Below the pieces are notes generated by a model that saw only the letters and a list, made by a program, of their open reading frames with translations, was not told the DNA's origin and did not search any database. Below are positions 44,028 through 52,137 of a stretch of DNA of 64,000 bases, one piece after another. Source of the DNA: Saccharothrix longispora (GTDB lineage Bacteria; Actinomycetota; Actinomycetes; Mycobacteriales; Pseudonocardiaceae); contig NZ_NSDM01000001.1 in assembly GCF_030852425.1 (NCBI RefSeq), positions 1,043,758 through 1,107,757 of the forward strand, written 5' to 3'. Within the stretch, counting starts at the first letter, position 1; each line of letters opens with the position of its first letter. Made by a program: the position numbers and the translations under genes.

Positions 44028-45227
44028 TTGGACACGGTTGTCGCAGCTCCGCGAGCACTGCTAGGTCGCACCATCACCGGTCCAGCCAGCGTGCGCGTGC
44101 GCGCGGGCCGGATCGTCGAGGTCGTCCCGGGCGCGCCGCCCGAGGGCGCCGAGGTGCTGACCGGCGGCCTGCTCACCCCGGGCCTGGTGGACGTGCAGGT
44201 GAACGGGGCGGTCGGCGTCGACTTCGCCGAGGTCGACCCGGTGGGCATGGCGGCGGTGGCGCGAGCGCTCCCGCAGACCGGCGTGACCCGCTTCCTGCCG
44301 ACCCTGATCACCGCGCCGGTGCCGGTCGCGATCCGGCAGGCCCGCGCCGTGCTGGCCGCTGCCGCGACCCTGCCCGAGCAGGCCGGCGCCAAGCCGCTCG
44401 GCGTGCACCTGGAGGGGCCGTTCCTGTCGCCGAAGCGCGCGGGCGTGCACGACCCGGCGCTGATGGTGGCGCCGGGGCCGGAGGTGCTCGACGAGCTGCT
44501 GGACGACGAGGTGCTGCGCCGCGCCCTGCGCATGGTGACCCTCGCCCCCGAGCGGCCCGGCGGCATGGAGGCGGTCCGCCGCCTCGCCGAGGCGGGCGTG
44601 CTGGTGGCGGTCGGCCACAGCGACGCCACCGGCGAGCAGACCAGGGCCGCCGCCGAGGCGGGCGCGCGCATGGTGACGCACCTGTTCAACGCCCAGCGCC
44701 CGCTCGGCCACCGCGAACCGGGCGTGCCCGGCGTGGCCCTGGTGGACGACCGCTTCACGCTCGGCCTCATCGCCGACCTGGCGCACGTGGGCCCGGACGT
44801 CTGCCGCCTGGTGTTCAACGCCGCGGGCCACCGCGTGGCCCTGGTGACCGACGCCGTGGCCGCCGCCGGCATGCCGCCCGGCCGCTACCAGCTGGGCGGC
44901 GCGGACGTGCTGCTCACCGAGGACGGCGTGCCGCGTTCGCCGGAGGGCACGATCGCCGGCAGCGCCCTCACCCTGGACCGCGCGGTGCGCAACATCGTGT
45001 CGGTCGGCGTGGCCGAGGCGGACGCCCTGGCGTCGGCGACGATCATCCCGGCGGACGCCATCGGCGAACCCACCCTCGGCCGCCTGGAGGCGGGCGCCGT
45101 GGCGGATCTCGTCTGGTGGGACGACGACCTCCGCCCCCGCAAGGTCTGGGTGGACGGCGAAGTGGTCTTCGACAGCTCGGTCGAACTGGCCCAGGCCTCG
45201 GTGGGCCTGGCCGCGGCGGGCCAGTAG
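44028..45227 (+). CDS. nagA: N-acetylglucosamine-6-phosphate deacetylase
   Basis: 399-aa amidohydrolase that removes acetate from GlcNAc-6-P. Metal and catalytic residues: Glu129 (GVHLEGPF), His197 (VGHSDAT), His218 (VTHLFNA) and Asp275 (LVTDAV); DVQVNGAVG is the family's early motif. The TTG start at 44028 is chosen for its GAGGAGGGA ribosome site 7 nt upstream. Stands alone, convergent with the SIS gene, and carries a dre site. Confidence 0.95.
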   Translation: MDTVVAAPRALLGRTITGPASVRVRAGRIVEVVPGAPPEGAEVLTGGLLTPGLVDVQVNGAVGVDFAEVDPVGMAAVARALPQTGVTRFLPTLITAPVPVAIRQARAVLAAAATLPEQAGAKPLGVHLEGPFLSPKRAGVHDPALMVAPGPEVLDELLDDEVLRRALRMVTLAPERPGGMEAVRRLAEAGVLVAVGHSDATGEQTRAAAEAGARMVTHLFNAQRPLGHREPGVPGVALVDDRFTLGLIADLAHVGPDVCRLVFNAAGHRVALVTDAVAAAGMPPGRYQLGGADVLLTEDGVPRSPEGTIAGSALTLDRAVRNIVSVGVAEADALASATIIPADAIGEPTLGRLEAGAVADLVWWDDDLRPRKVWVDGEVVFDSSVELAQASVGLAAAGQ

Positions 45228-45246
45228 CGGCCGGTGGGACGTCGAA

Positions 45247-45274
45247 AGGCCCGAGGGCTCGCGCCCCCGGGCCT
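45247..45274 (+). terminator. nagA terminator
   Basis: A 12-bp stem with one mismatch: AGGCCCGAGGGC (45247-45258) and GCCCCCGGGCCT (45263-45274), loop TCGC, followed by CTTCGTCGT. It begins 20 bases after the nagA stop. Confidence 0.8.
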
Positions 45275-45295
45275 CTTCGTCGTCCAAGCCCTCCG

Positions 45296-45486
45296 CCCGA
45301 ACGCAGGACCCACCGGTCCCGGACGTCGGACTCTCGGGTCCCGGACGTCGGACTCTCGCGGGTCGGGGTTACGACTCGCGAGAGTCCAACGTCCGGGGCG
45401 GGCGAGTCGTGCGTTCAGGTCGGGCGAGTCCGACGTTCGGGACCGGTGGGTCCTGCGTTCGGGACCGGTGGGTCCTGCGTTCGGGT
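45296..45486. repeat. Inverted array of nine 22-bp units between convergent genes
   Basis: Four reverse units (45296-45317, 45318-45339, 45340-45361 and a shortened one at 45362-45380), then five forward units (45381-45398 shortened, 45399-45420, 45421-45442, 45443-45464, 45465-45486). Core GRGTYSNRCGTYCRGG. The last two forward units differ only in their final base, and the first reverse unit is their exact complement in the core. Reverse units come first, opposite to the 34225 array. It ends on the first base of the SIS stop codon complement (45486-45488). Confidence 0.9.
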
Positions 45487-46526
45487 CAGCGGGTGCGGGT
45501 GACCTTGTTGAGACCGCGCGGGCTGTCCGGGTCGCCGCCGCGAGCCAGGGAGAGGCCGTGGGCGATGCGCTGCACCGGGAGGATCTCCAGGATCGGCGCC
45601 ACCTCCTCGGCCGTCTCCGCCACGGGCACGCGCAGCGCCGCCGGCACCCGGTCCGCGCCCGAGCCGATGGCCACCACGTCGGCCCCGCGACCGTGCACCA
45701 CGTCCAGCACGTCGTGCAGCGCGTCCCCGCCGCGACCGCGACTGGTGATCGCCAGCACGGCCGTCTCGCCGTCGACCGCCGCCACCGGACCGTGCAGCAG
45801 GTCCGCGCCGCTGTACGCGCGCGCCGCCAGGTACGAGGTCTCGGCCAGCTTCAGCGCCGACTCCAGCGCCGTCGGCAGCGAGTAGCCGCGCCCGGTCGTC
45901 AGCACCCGGTCCACGAAGCGGTAGCGCCGCACGGCCTCGGCCACCGCCTCCGCCGACAGGTCCAGCGTGGCCGCGGCCTGCTCGCCGATCGACGCCACGG
46001 CCTCGCCGTCACCGCCGCGGACCGCGTCGACCAGCAGGTACAGCGCGAGCAGCGTCGCCGAGTACGTCTTCGTCGCCGCCACGGCCCGCTCGACGCCCGC
46101 GCCGACGTCCACCGACAGCTCGGCCGCCGCGTTCAGCGGCGAGTCGGAGGTGTTCGTCACCGCCACGGTGAGCGCGCCCCGCTCCCGCGCGGACTGGGTG
46201 ACCTCCAGCAGGTCGGGCGACCCGCCGGACTGCGACACCGACACCAGGAGCACGTCGCGCAGGTCCGGCCGCGCCCCGTACAGGGTGGTCGTGGACGGCG
46301 ACACCAGCCCGGCGGGCACCTGGAGCAGCACCTCGGTCAGGTACTTCGCGTACAGCGCCGCGTGGTCGGACGAGCCGCGCGCCGCGAACAGCACGAACCG
46401 CGGCTGCCGGTCGCGGATGACCTCGGCGACGGGGGCGAACCCGCCCCGCCTCGCGACGAGGTCGGTGAAGATCGCGGGCTGTTGGCCGATCTCGGCCGCC
46501 ATGTGCCCGCCGGGCTGGTCGCTCAT
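45486..46526 (-). CDS. SIS-domain glucosamine-6-phosphate deaminase-like protein
   Basis: 346 aa with two sugar isomerase (SIS) domains. The first holds FAARGSSDHAALYAKYL and SVSQSGGSPDLLE, the second GRGYSLPTALESALKLAETS and YSGADLLHGP. This is the layout of GlmS isomerase domains without the glutaminase part, as in NagB-II deaminases that turn GlcN-6-P into fructose-6-P and ammonia. In the S. coelicolor das locus a deaminase (nagB) sits at the corresponding place. It follows the GH3 gene by 12 bp (GGGAG ribosome site). AgaS-like activity is an alternative. Confidence 0.85.
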   Translation of the reverse strand: MSDQPGGHMAAEIGQQPAIFTDLVARRGGFAPVAEVIRDRQPRFVLFAARGSSDHAALYAKYLTEVLLQVPAGLVSPSTTTLYGARPDLRDVLLVSVSQSGGSPDLLEVTQSARERGALTVAVTNTSDSPLNAAAELSVDVGAGVERAVAATKTYSATLLALYLLVDAVRGGDGEAVASIGEQAAATLDLSAEAVAEAVRRYRFVDRVLTTGRGYSLPTALESALKLAETSYLAARAYSGADLLHGPVAAVDGETAVLAITSRGRGGDALHDVLDVVHGRGADVVAIGSGADRVPAALRVPVAETAEEVAPILEILPVQRIAHGLSLARGGDPDSPRGLNKVTRTR

Positions 46527-46538
46527 CGGTCTCCCTAC

Positions 46539-47978
46539 TCAGGTGCCGGCGGCGGCGATGCGCTCTGCCGCGGCGCGCAGGCACACGCGTGAACCGCCGT
46601 GGGTGTCGACGCGGCCGGCCGTGCCCAGGTCGGGACCCGGCACGCCCGTCTCGACGTGGACGAGGTCTAGACCAATCTTAACCAGCGCGGACACCAGGTC
46701 GCGAGCCCACGCGTGGCGGTGTGCCTCACGCGTCACCACCACGACGGTACGGCCCGACGCGACCGCCGCAACCTCGTCCGCGGACGAGGAGGGCGGCAGC
46801 ACGGTCGTCCCCGGCACCAGCTCCGACAAGTACGGCCCGAGGCCCCACGGCACGTCGCCCACCGCGATCGACGCCTCCACCGCCAGGTCCAGCACCACGG
46901 GCGCGCCGGACACCCGCAGGTCCCCGCGCACCTCCAGCGCCGCGCGGGCCGCCTTCAGGCCCAACGACGGGTCGTGCCCGTCCACCGACGACGGGGGAGT
47001 GCCGAGCGCCGCGGTCCGCCGCGCCGCCTCCTCCAGCCGCTCCCGCGGCAGCACGCCGGACTCCACGGCCGCCACGATGCTGTCGACCAGCCACCGCAGC
47101 CCGTCGTCGTCCAGCGGCTCGCCGCCCAGGCACAGCGCGTCGACGCCCGCCACCAGCGCCCGCACCGACCCCTCGGCCAGGTCCCCGCCGACGGCCTTCA
47201 TGTCCAGCCCGTCGGTGATCACCGCGCCGGTGAACCCCAGGTCCTCCCGCAGCACGCGCAGCGCCCGCGGGTTGAGCGTCGCGGGCTCCGGACCCCACTC
47301 CGGCACGACCAGGTGCCCGGTCATGACCGACCGCACGCCCGCCTGCACGGCCGCCCGGAACGGCACGAACTCCACCGCCGCCAGCTCCGCCGCCGACCGG
47401 GGCAGCACGGGCAGCGCCGCGTGCGAGTCCACCGTGGACGCGCCGTGGCCGGGGAAGTGCTTCGCGCACGCCGCCACGCCCACCGCCTGCATGCCCTCCA
47501 CGAACGCGGCCACGTGCCCGCCCGCCGCGACCGGGTCCGAGCCGAACGACCGCACGCCGATCACCGGGTCGTCCAGCGTCAGCACCAGGTCCGCCGACGG
47601 CGCGAGGTTCAGGCTCACCCCGCACGCCGCCAGCCGCGACCCGATGGACGCCGCGACCTCGCGGGTCAGGCCCAGGTCGCCGGCCGCGCCGAGGGCGTGG
47701 TTGCCCGGCACCTCCGAGCCCCGGCCGTAGTCGAGGCGGGTGACGTCGCCGCCCTCCTCGTCGATGCCGACCACGACGTCCGCGCGCGCACCCCGCAGCT
47801 GCGCGTTCAACGCCGTGACCTGGGCGTCGGTCTCCTCGGCGGTGCCGGCCACGACGTTGCGGCCGAACAGCACCACGCCGCCGAGCCCGTCCGCCACCCG
47901 CTTCAACAGCCAGTCCGGGGCCGCGGTCCCGTGGAACCCCGGCAGCAGGACGCCCGACGCGAGCCGGTGCAACGACAT
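46539..47978 (-). CDS. GH3 family glycosidase (NagZ-like beta-N-acetylhexosaminidase)
   Basis: 479 aa, no signal peptide. The GH3 N-domain carries GVVLFGRNV, VGIDEEGGDVTRL, the NagZ-type KHFPGHGASTVDSH loop that supplies the His-Asp acid/base pair, and the nucleophile Asp near 260 in VITDGLDMKAV. A smaller C-terminal domain follows. Expected to split N,N'-diacetylchitobiose or other GlcNAc glycosides in the cytoplasm after uptake by DasABC. It matches the position of the sugar hydrolase next to dasC in Streptomyces (SCO5235). Contains an intragenic dre site. Confidence 0.88.
   Translation of the reverse strand: MSLHRLASGVLLPGFHGTAAPDWLLKRVADGLGGVVLFGRNVVAGTAEETDAQVTALNAQLRGARADVVVGIDEEGGDVTRLDYGRGSEVPGNHALGAAGDLGLTREVAASIGSRLAACGVSLNLAPSADLVLTLDDPVIGVRSFGSDPVAAGGHVAAFVEGMQAVGVAACAKHFPGHGASTVDSHAALPVLPRSAAELAAVEFVPFRAAVQAGVRSVMTGHLVVPEWGPEPATLNPRALRVLREDLGFTGAVITDGLDMKAVGGDLAEGSVRALVAGVDALCLGGEPLDDDGLRWLVDSIVAAVESGVLPRERLEEAARRTAALGTPPSSVDGHDPSLGLKAARAALEVRGDLRVSGAPVVLDLAVEASIAVGDVPWGLGPYLSELVPGTTVLPPSSSADEVAAVASGRTVVVVTREAHRHAWARDLVSALVKIGLDLVHVETGVPGPDLGTAGRVDTHGGSRVCLRAAAERIAAAGT
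46661..46676. promoter_or_regulatory. Intragenic dre-like site in the GH3 gene
   Basis: CGAGGTCTAGACCAAT contains the perfect dre core GGTCTAGACC. It lies in the last part of the GH3 coding region, 135 bp upstream of the SIS gene, and could let DasR control the deaminase gene separately or block elongation. Confidence 0.6.
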
Positions 47979-47985
47979 GCGGTTC

Positions 47986-48807
47986 CTACCCCTTCACCGC
48001 ACCGGCGGTGACACCGGTGACCATCTTGCGCTGCACGATCAGGAAGAACACCAGCACCGGCAGGGTGAACAGGGCGGACGCCGCCATCGCGCCACCCCAG
48101 TCGGTGCCGAAGTTGGTCTGGAACCCCGACAGCCACACCGGCAGGGTCTCCTTGGTCTGGTCCTTCATCAGCGACAGCGCGAACAGGAACTCGTTCCACG
48201 CCGTCACGAAGGCGAACACCGAGGTGGCGACCAGGCCGGGGCCCAGCAGCGGCAGCGTGACGCGGCGGAACGCGCCCCACCGGCCGCAGCCGTCGACCAT
48301 CGCCGCCTCCTCCAGCTCCAGCGGGATGCCGTTGACGAACCCGCGCAGCGTCCACGCGCAGAACGGCAGCGTCACCGCGAAGTAGATCAGCGCCAGCGCG
48401 GGCAGCCGGTCGAGCAGGTCGAGGTCGCGCATCATCAGGAACATCGGGATGAGCAGCGCCTCGAACGGCGCCATCTGCGCCACCAGCATCATCATCACGA
48501 AGCCCTTGCGGCCCCGGAACCGCATCCGGGACAGCGCCACGGCCGCCAGCAGGCCCACGACCAGTGCCGCGGCCACCGCCGACAACGTCACCAGCAGGCT
48601 GTTGCCCAGCGCGGAGAGGAACCCGGGCTTCGTCCACGCGGTCACGAAGTTCGAGATCGTCACCGAGAACGGGATCAGGTCGTACCCGCTGGTCAGCATC
48701 TCGCCGCGCGGCTTGAGCGCGGTCGAGACCATCCAGTAGGTGGGGAACGCGAAGAACAGCGCCACGACCAGCGCGACGACGTTCCCCGTCACCTTCTTGG
48801 CGATCAC
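47986..48807 (-). CDS. dasC: Chitobiose ABC transporter permease DasC
   Basis: 273 aa, MalG-type permease with six membrane helices. EAA loop LELEEAAMVDGCGRWGAFRR; C-terminus VTGVTAGAVKG. The GTG start overlaps the dasB stop by 4 bases; the GH3 gene follows after 7 bp. Named from gene order relative to dasR/dasA; the substrate (chitobiose/GlcNAc) follows from the Streptomyces system. Confidence 0.85.
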   Translation of the reverse strand: MIAKKVTGNVVALVVALFFAFPTYWMVSTALKPRGEMLTSGYDLIPFSVTISNFVTAWTKPGFLSALGNSLLVTLSAVAAALVVGLLAAVALSRMRFRGRKGFVMMMLVAQMAPFEALLIPMFLMMRDLDLLDRLPALALIYFAVTLPFCAWTLRGFVNGIPLELEEAAMVDGCGRWGAFRRVTLPLLGPGLVATSVFAFVTAWNEFLFALSLMKDQTKETLPVWLSGFQTNFGTDWGGAMAASALFTLPVLVFFLIVQRKMVTGVTAGAVKG

Positions 48808-49796
48808 AGCGCACCCTCCTGGGAACGGACCAGCCTGCGCAGGTACTGGAACGTCAGCAGCGCCAGCAGCGCCACCATCACCACGGAGATCGCCGCGGCC
48901 ACGCCGAAGTGGCTCTTGGAGATGCCCTCCAGGTACTGGTAGACGGCGAGCGTGGTGCTGCCGCCGTCCGGGCCGCCCCGCTTCATGGCCCAGATCTGCG
49001 CGAACACCTTGAAGTCCCACAGCAGGGACAGGAACGTCACCATCAGCAGCAGCGGCCGCAGCTCGGGCCACGTGACCGCGCGGAACGTCTGCCACGCCGA
49101 CGCGCCGTCGATGCCCGCCGCCTCGTACCGGTCCTTCGGGATGCCGATGGCCCCCGCGTAGAGGGAGAACGCCAGGAACGGGATCGCCTGCCACACGATC
49201 AGCAGCCCGATCACGGCCAGCGTCGAGGTGCCGGTGGAGAACCACGAGTGCCCGGCGAACGAGTCGAACCCGACCTTCACCAGGGTCTTGTTCAGGATGC
49301 CGTACTGCTGGTCGAAGATCCACTGGTAGACGGTGGTGGCCGCGAGCAGCGGCATCGCCCACGCCAGCAGCATCGCGACCTGGAGCACGACCCGCACGAC
49401 CGGGCTGATCACGCGCATGAGCAGCGCGATCATCAGCCCCGCCAGGACGGACGCGCCCACCACGACCGCCGTGAACACGACCGTGCGCAGCGTGATCGCC
49501 CAGAAGTCCGGGTCGCCGAGGATTTCGGTGTAGTTGTCCAGGCCGGTCCACACGACCTCGCCGCGGGTCAGCTCGCGCAGGTTGAGCCTGCGGAAGCTCG
49601 TGACCAGGACGGAGAGGACCGGCCAGCCGATCAACCAGAGGACGGCCACCAGCGCGGGGGCCAGCAGCAGGTAGGGCAGCGCCCGGTCGAAGGCGCCGCC
49701 CCGACGGCGCGGCGCGCCGTCCGGATGCGCGGCACGCCGCGGTGCCGACGGGGGAACCGTCGGCACCGCGGCGTCGGTCGTGTCCACGGCCGTCAT
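48804..49796 (-). CDS. dasB: Chitobiose ABC transporter permease DasB
   Basis: 330 aa, MalF-type permease. A proline/arginine-rich cytoplasmic N-terminus, then the first helix YLLLAPALVAVLWLIGWPVL; EAA loop YEAAGIDGASAWQTFRAVTW. Six predicted helices. Pairs with DasC. No ATPase gene is nearby, consistent with use of a shared MsiK ATPase. Confidence 0.86.
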   Translation of the reverse strand: MTAVDTTDAAVPTVPPSAPRRAAHPDGAPRRRGGAFDRALPYLLLAPALVAVLWLIGWPVLSVLVTSFRRLNLRELTRGEVVWTGLDNYTEILGDPDFWAITLRTVVFTAVVVGASVLAGLMIALLMRVISPVVRVVLQVAMLLAWAMPLLAATTVYQWIFDQQYGILNKTLVKVGFDSFAGHSWFSTGTSTLAVIGLLIVWQAIPFLAFSLYAGAIGIPKDRYEAAGIDGASAWQTFRAVTWPELRPLLLMVTFLSLLWDFKVFAQIWAMKRGGPDGGSTTLAVYQYLEGISKSHFGVAAAISVVMVALLALLTFQYLRRLVRSQEGAL

Positions 49797-49803
49797 GCGC
49801 TCG

Positions 49804-51084
49804 TCAGCCCGCCAGTGTCTTCGACAGCGAGGCGTTGGCGTCCGAGGTGGCCTGGTCCAGCGACTTCGCGCCGGTCAGGTACGCGGTCAGCATGTCCTTC
49901 AGCGGGTTCTGGCCCGCCTCGACCGCGGCCCACGCCGGGGTGGTCGGGGTGACCTTGCCGCCGGGGGCGGACTCCGCCAGCGCCTTGCCGACCGGGTTGG
50001 TGGCCAGCTTCGCCGTGTCGGTCGAGGTGCCGGGCACCGCACCGCTCTCGGCCAGCATGTCCTGGTACTTCTTGCCGCTCAGCAGCTTGAGGTAGTCCTT
50101 GGCCAGGTCGATGTTCTTGGAGCCGGCCGGGATCGCCAGGTTCGAGCCGCCGAGGAACACCGGGGCGACCTCGCCCGCCGTCTTGGACGGGATCGGGAAC
50201 GCCGAGGTCTTGTCCTTCAGGTCCGGGTTGGCCTTGACGGCGCCCGCCAGCTCCCACGGCAGGCCGACCATCATGCCGACCTTGCCCGTGCCGAACACCT
50301 CCATCTGCTGCGGGGTGGCCTCGTCGGCGTCCTTCGGGGCCTTGGTGCCCGAGGCGTCGACCAGCTTCTTGTAGAACTCCAGGCCGGCCTTGGCCTCGGG
50401 GGTGTCGAGCGCGCCGGCCCACGCGGAGCCCTGCGGCTTCGCCACGTCGCCGCCCTCGTCCCAGATCAACGACAGCAGCACGTACCAGGACTGGCCCGGC
50501 AGGTAGACCGACTGGAACTCCGGGTCGGCCGCGTTGGCCGCCTTGAGCTTCTCGGCCGCGGCGACCCACTCGTCGCGCGAGGTGGGCGGGGAGGCGATGC
50601 CCGCGGCCTCGAACAGGTCGGTCCGGTAGATGACCGTGCGGTTCGCGGCGTAGAACGGCATGCCGTACTGCTTGCCGTCCCAGGTCAGCGAGTCCTTGAG
50701 GCCCCCGAGCCACTGGTCGCCGTTGAGGTCGGAGAGGTCGCCGCTGAGGTCCGCGAGGGTCTCCTCAGCCGCGAACTTCGCCGTCTGGGTGTTGCCCAGC
50801 TCGATGATGTCCGGCGGGTTGTTGCTGGTCAGAGCGGTGGTCAGCTTCTCCTGGATGCCGCCCCACTTCTGGACCTCGTACTTGACGGTGACGCCGGGGT
50901 GCGAGTCCTGGAACTCCTTGTTCAGCGCGTCGGTCAAGGTGGTCGGCGCGGAGCCGTCCATCAACCAGACCGTCAGCGTCTTCGGTTCACCGGAGTCGCT
51001 GCCGCTGTCGGAGCTCGTGCCACACCCGGCCACGGCCACCGACAGTGCGGCGGCACCTACGGCGAGTCCTCTCCAGCCCTTCAC
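49804..51084 (-). CDS. dasA: Chitobiose-binding lipoprotein DasA
   Basis: 426 aa from the GTG at 51084 (GAAAGGG upstream). Lipobox VAVAGC with Cys21, followed by a Ser/Gly/Asp linker and the family-1 binding-protein fold ([59 protein letters not shown]). Divergent from dasR with a dre site 48 bp upstream, as in S. coelicolor dasA. Confidence 0.9.
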   Translation of the reverse strand: MKGWRGLAVGAAALSVAVAGCGTSSDSGSDSGEPKTLTVWLMDGSAPTTLTDALNKEFQDSHPGVTVKYEVQKWGGIQEKLTTALTSNNPPDIIELGNTQTAKFAAEETLADLSGDLSDLNGDQWLGGLKDSLTWDGKQYGMPFYAANRTVIYRTDLFEAAGIASPPTSRDEWVAAAEKLKAANAADPEFQSVYLPGQSWYVLLSLIWDEGGDVAKPQGSAWAGALDTPEAKAGLEFYKKLVDASGTKAPKDADEATPQQMEVFGTGKVGMMVGLPWELAGAVKANPDLKDKTSAFPIPSKTAGEVAPVFLGGSNLAIPAGSKNIDLAKDYLKLLSGKKYQDMLAESGAVPGTSTDTAKLATNPVGKALAESAPGGKVTPTTPAWAAVEAGQNPLKDMLTAYLTGAKSLDQATSDANASLSKTLAG

Positions 51085-51131
51085 GTGTGCGCCCTTTCCC
51101 AATGCCCGGTCCCGATGACCGAAGCGCCCAA

Positions 51132-51147
51132 AGTGGTGTAGACCAAT
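51132..51147. promoter_or_regulatory. dre operator (DasR) of dasA
   Basis: AGTGGTGTAGACCAAT, 14 of 16 positions fitting the dre consensus, in the dasA/dasR intergenic region. It would let DasR repress the dasABC-GH3-SIS operon and possibly its own gene. Confidence 0.75.
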
Positions 51148-51311
51148 GCGGCCTAGAGTGTGCCCCGCCACAGGGCATGTCAAGGCCGTTGCTGGACCGT
51201 TGCAAAGTCATCGGACCAATTTCTCGGGGGTTGTCGGGGGTTCGGGACCACGATCCGACCCGGACAGGGCATCCTGTGTCTGGGAGCGCTAGCAAGGTCG
51301 AGGAGGAAGGC

Positions 51312-52070
51312 ATGCTCGAAACGAGCCCTGCATCCGGCGTGGACGCCAGGTCCCGCGCGCAGCGCGAGCCGAAGTACTGGGGCCTCAAGCGGCACCTGCT
51401 CGACCTCCTGCGCGCGTTGCCGCCCGGGTCGCCGATCCCGACCGAGAGGTCGTTGGCCGCGGAGTTCGACGTCTCGCGCACGACGGTCCGGCAAGCGCTT
51501 GCCGAGCTGACCGTCGAGGGGCGGCTGCTGCGCGTGCAGGGCAAGGGCACGTTCGCGGCCGAGCCGAAGGTGGCGCAACGCCTCCAGCTGTCCTCGTACA
51601 CAGAGGACATGAAGGCGCAGGGCAGGCTGCCGTCGTCGCGCCTGGTGGAGGCGTCCGAGATGGCCGCCGAGGCCGAGTTGGCGAGGCTGCTGGGCGTCCG
51701 GGCGGGCGCCAAGGTGCTGCGCCTGCACCGGCTGCGGCTGGCCGACGGCGAGCCGATGGCGATCGAGACGACCCACCTGGCCCTGGGCAGGTTCCGCGGC
51801 CTGCGCCGCTACCTGGCCCCGGGCGCGTCGCTGTACCAGGTGCTGCGCGAGCGGTTCGGCGTCGAGATGGGACACGCGGAGGAGACCATCGAGACCGCGC
51901 TGGCCTCACCGGAGGAGGCCGAGCTGCTCGGGGCGGACATCGGCCTGCCGATGCTGCTGCTGTCGCGGCACTCGTTCGACACCGAGGGCAACCCGGTGGA
52001 GTGGGTGCGCTCGGTCTACCGGGGGGACCGCTACAAGTTCGTCGCCACCCTGAACCGGCCCGCCGACTAG
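51312..52070 (+). CDS. dasR: Amino-sugar-responsive GntR/HutC regulator DasR
   Basis: 252 aa. The N-terminal GntR winged helix ([40 protein letters not shown]) is followed by a UTRA domain ([59 protein letters not shown]). It follows Streptomyces DasR almost residue for residue in the HTH and at the C-terminus (YKFVA-L-RPAD). DasR binds dre sites and is released by GlcN-6-P, linking chitin turnover to development and antibiotics. ATG at 51312 with AGGAGG upstream. Confidence 0.94.
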   Translation: MLETSPASGVDARSRAQREPKYWGLKRHLLDLLRALPPGSPIPTERSLAAEFDVSRTTVRQALAELTVEGRLLRVQGKGTFAAEPKVAQRLQLSSYTEDMKAQGRLPSSRLVEASEMAAEAELARLLGVRAGAKVLRLHRLRLADGEPMAIETTHLALGRFRGLRRYLAPGASLYQVLRERFGVEMGHAEETIETALASPEEAELLGADIGLPMLLLSRHSFDTEGNPVEWVRSVYRGDRYKFVATLNRPAD

Positions 52071-52137
52071 CCCGGCCCCGTCAGGCAGGTTCGGCCCCGA
52101 AGCCCCCACCACGGCGACCCGCCACCACACTGGGCGG

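Noticed and set aside
34225..45486. CRISPR arrays
   Set aside because: The 22-bp units at 34225 and 45296 are adjacent without unique spacers, occur in both orientations within one array, and no cas genes are present.
51190..51260. A second dre site in the dasA/dasR gap (GGACCAAT near 51213)
   Set aside because: Only one half-site fits; the other half is off by spacing and sequence, so it was not annotated.
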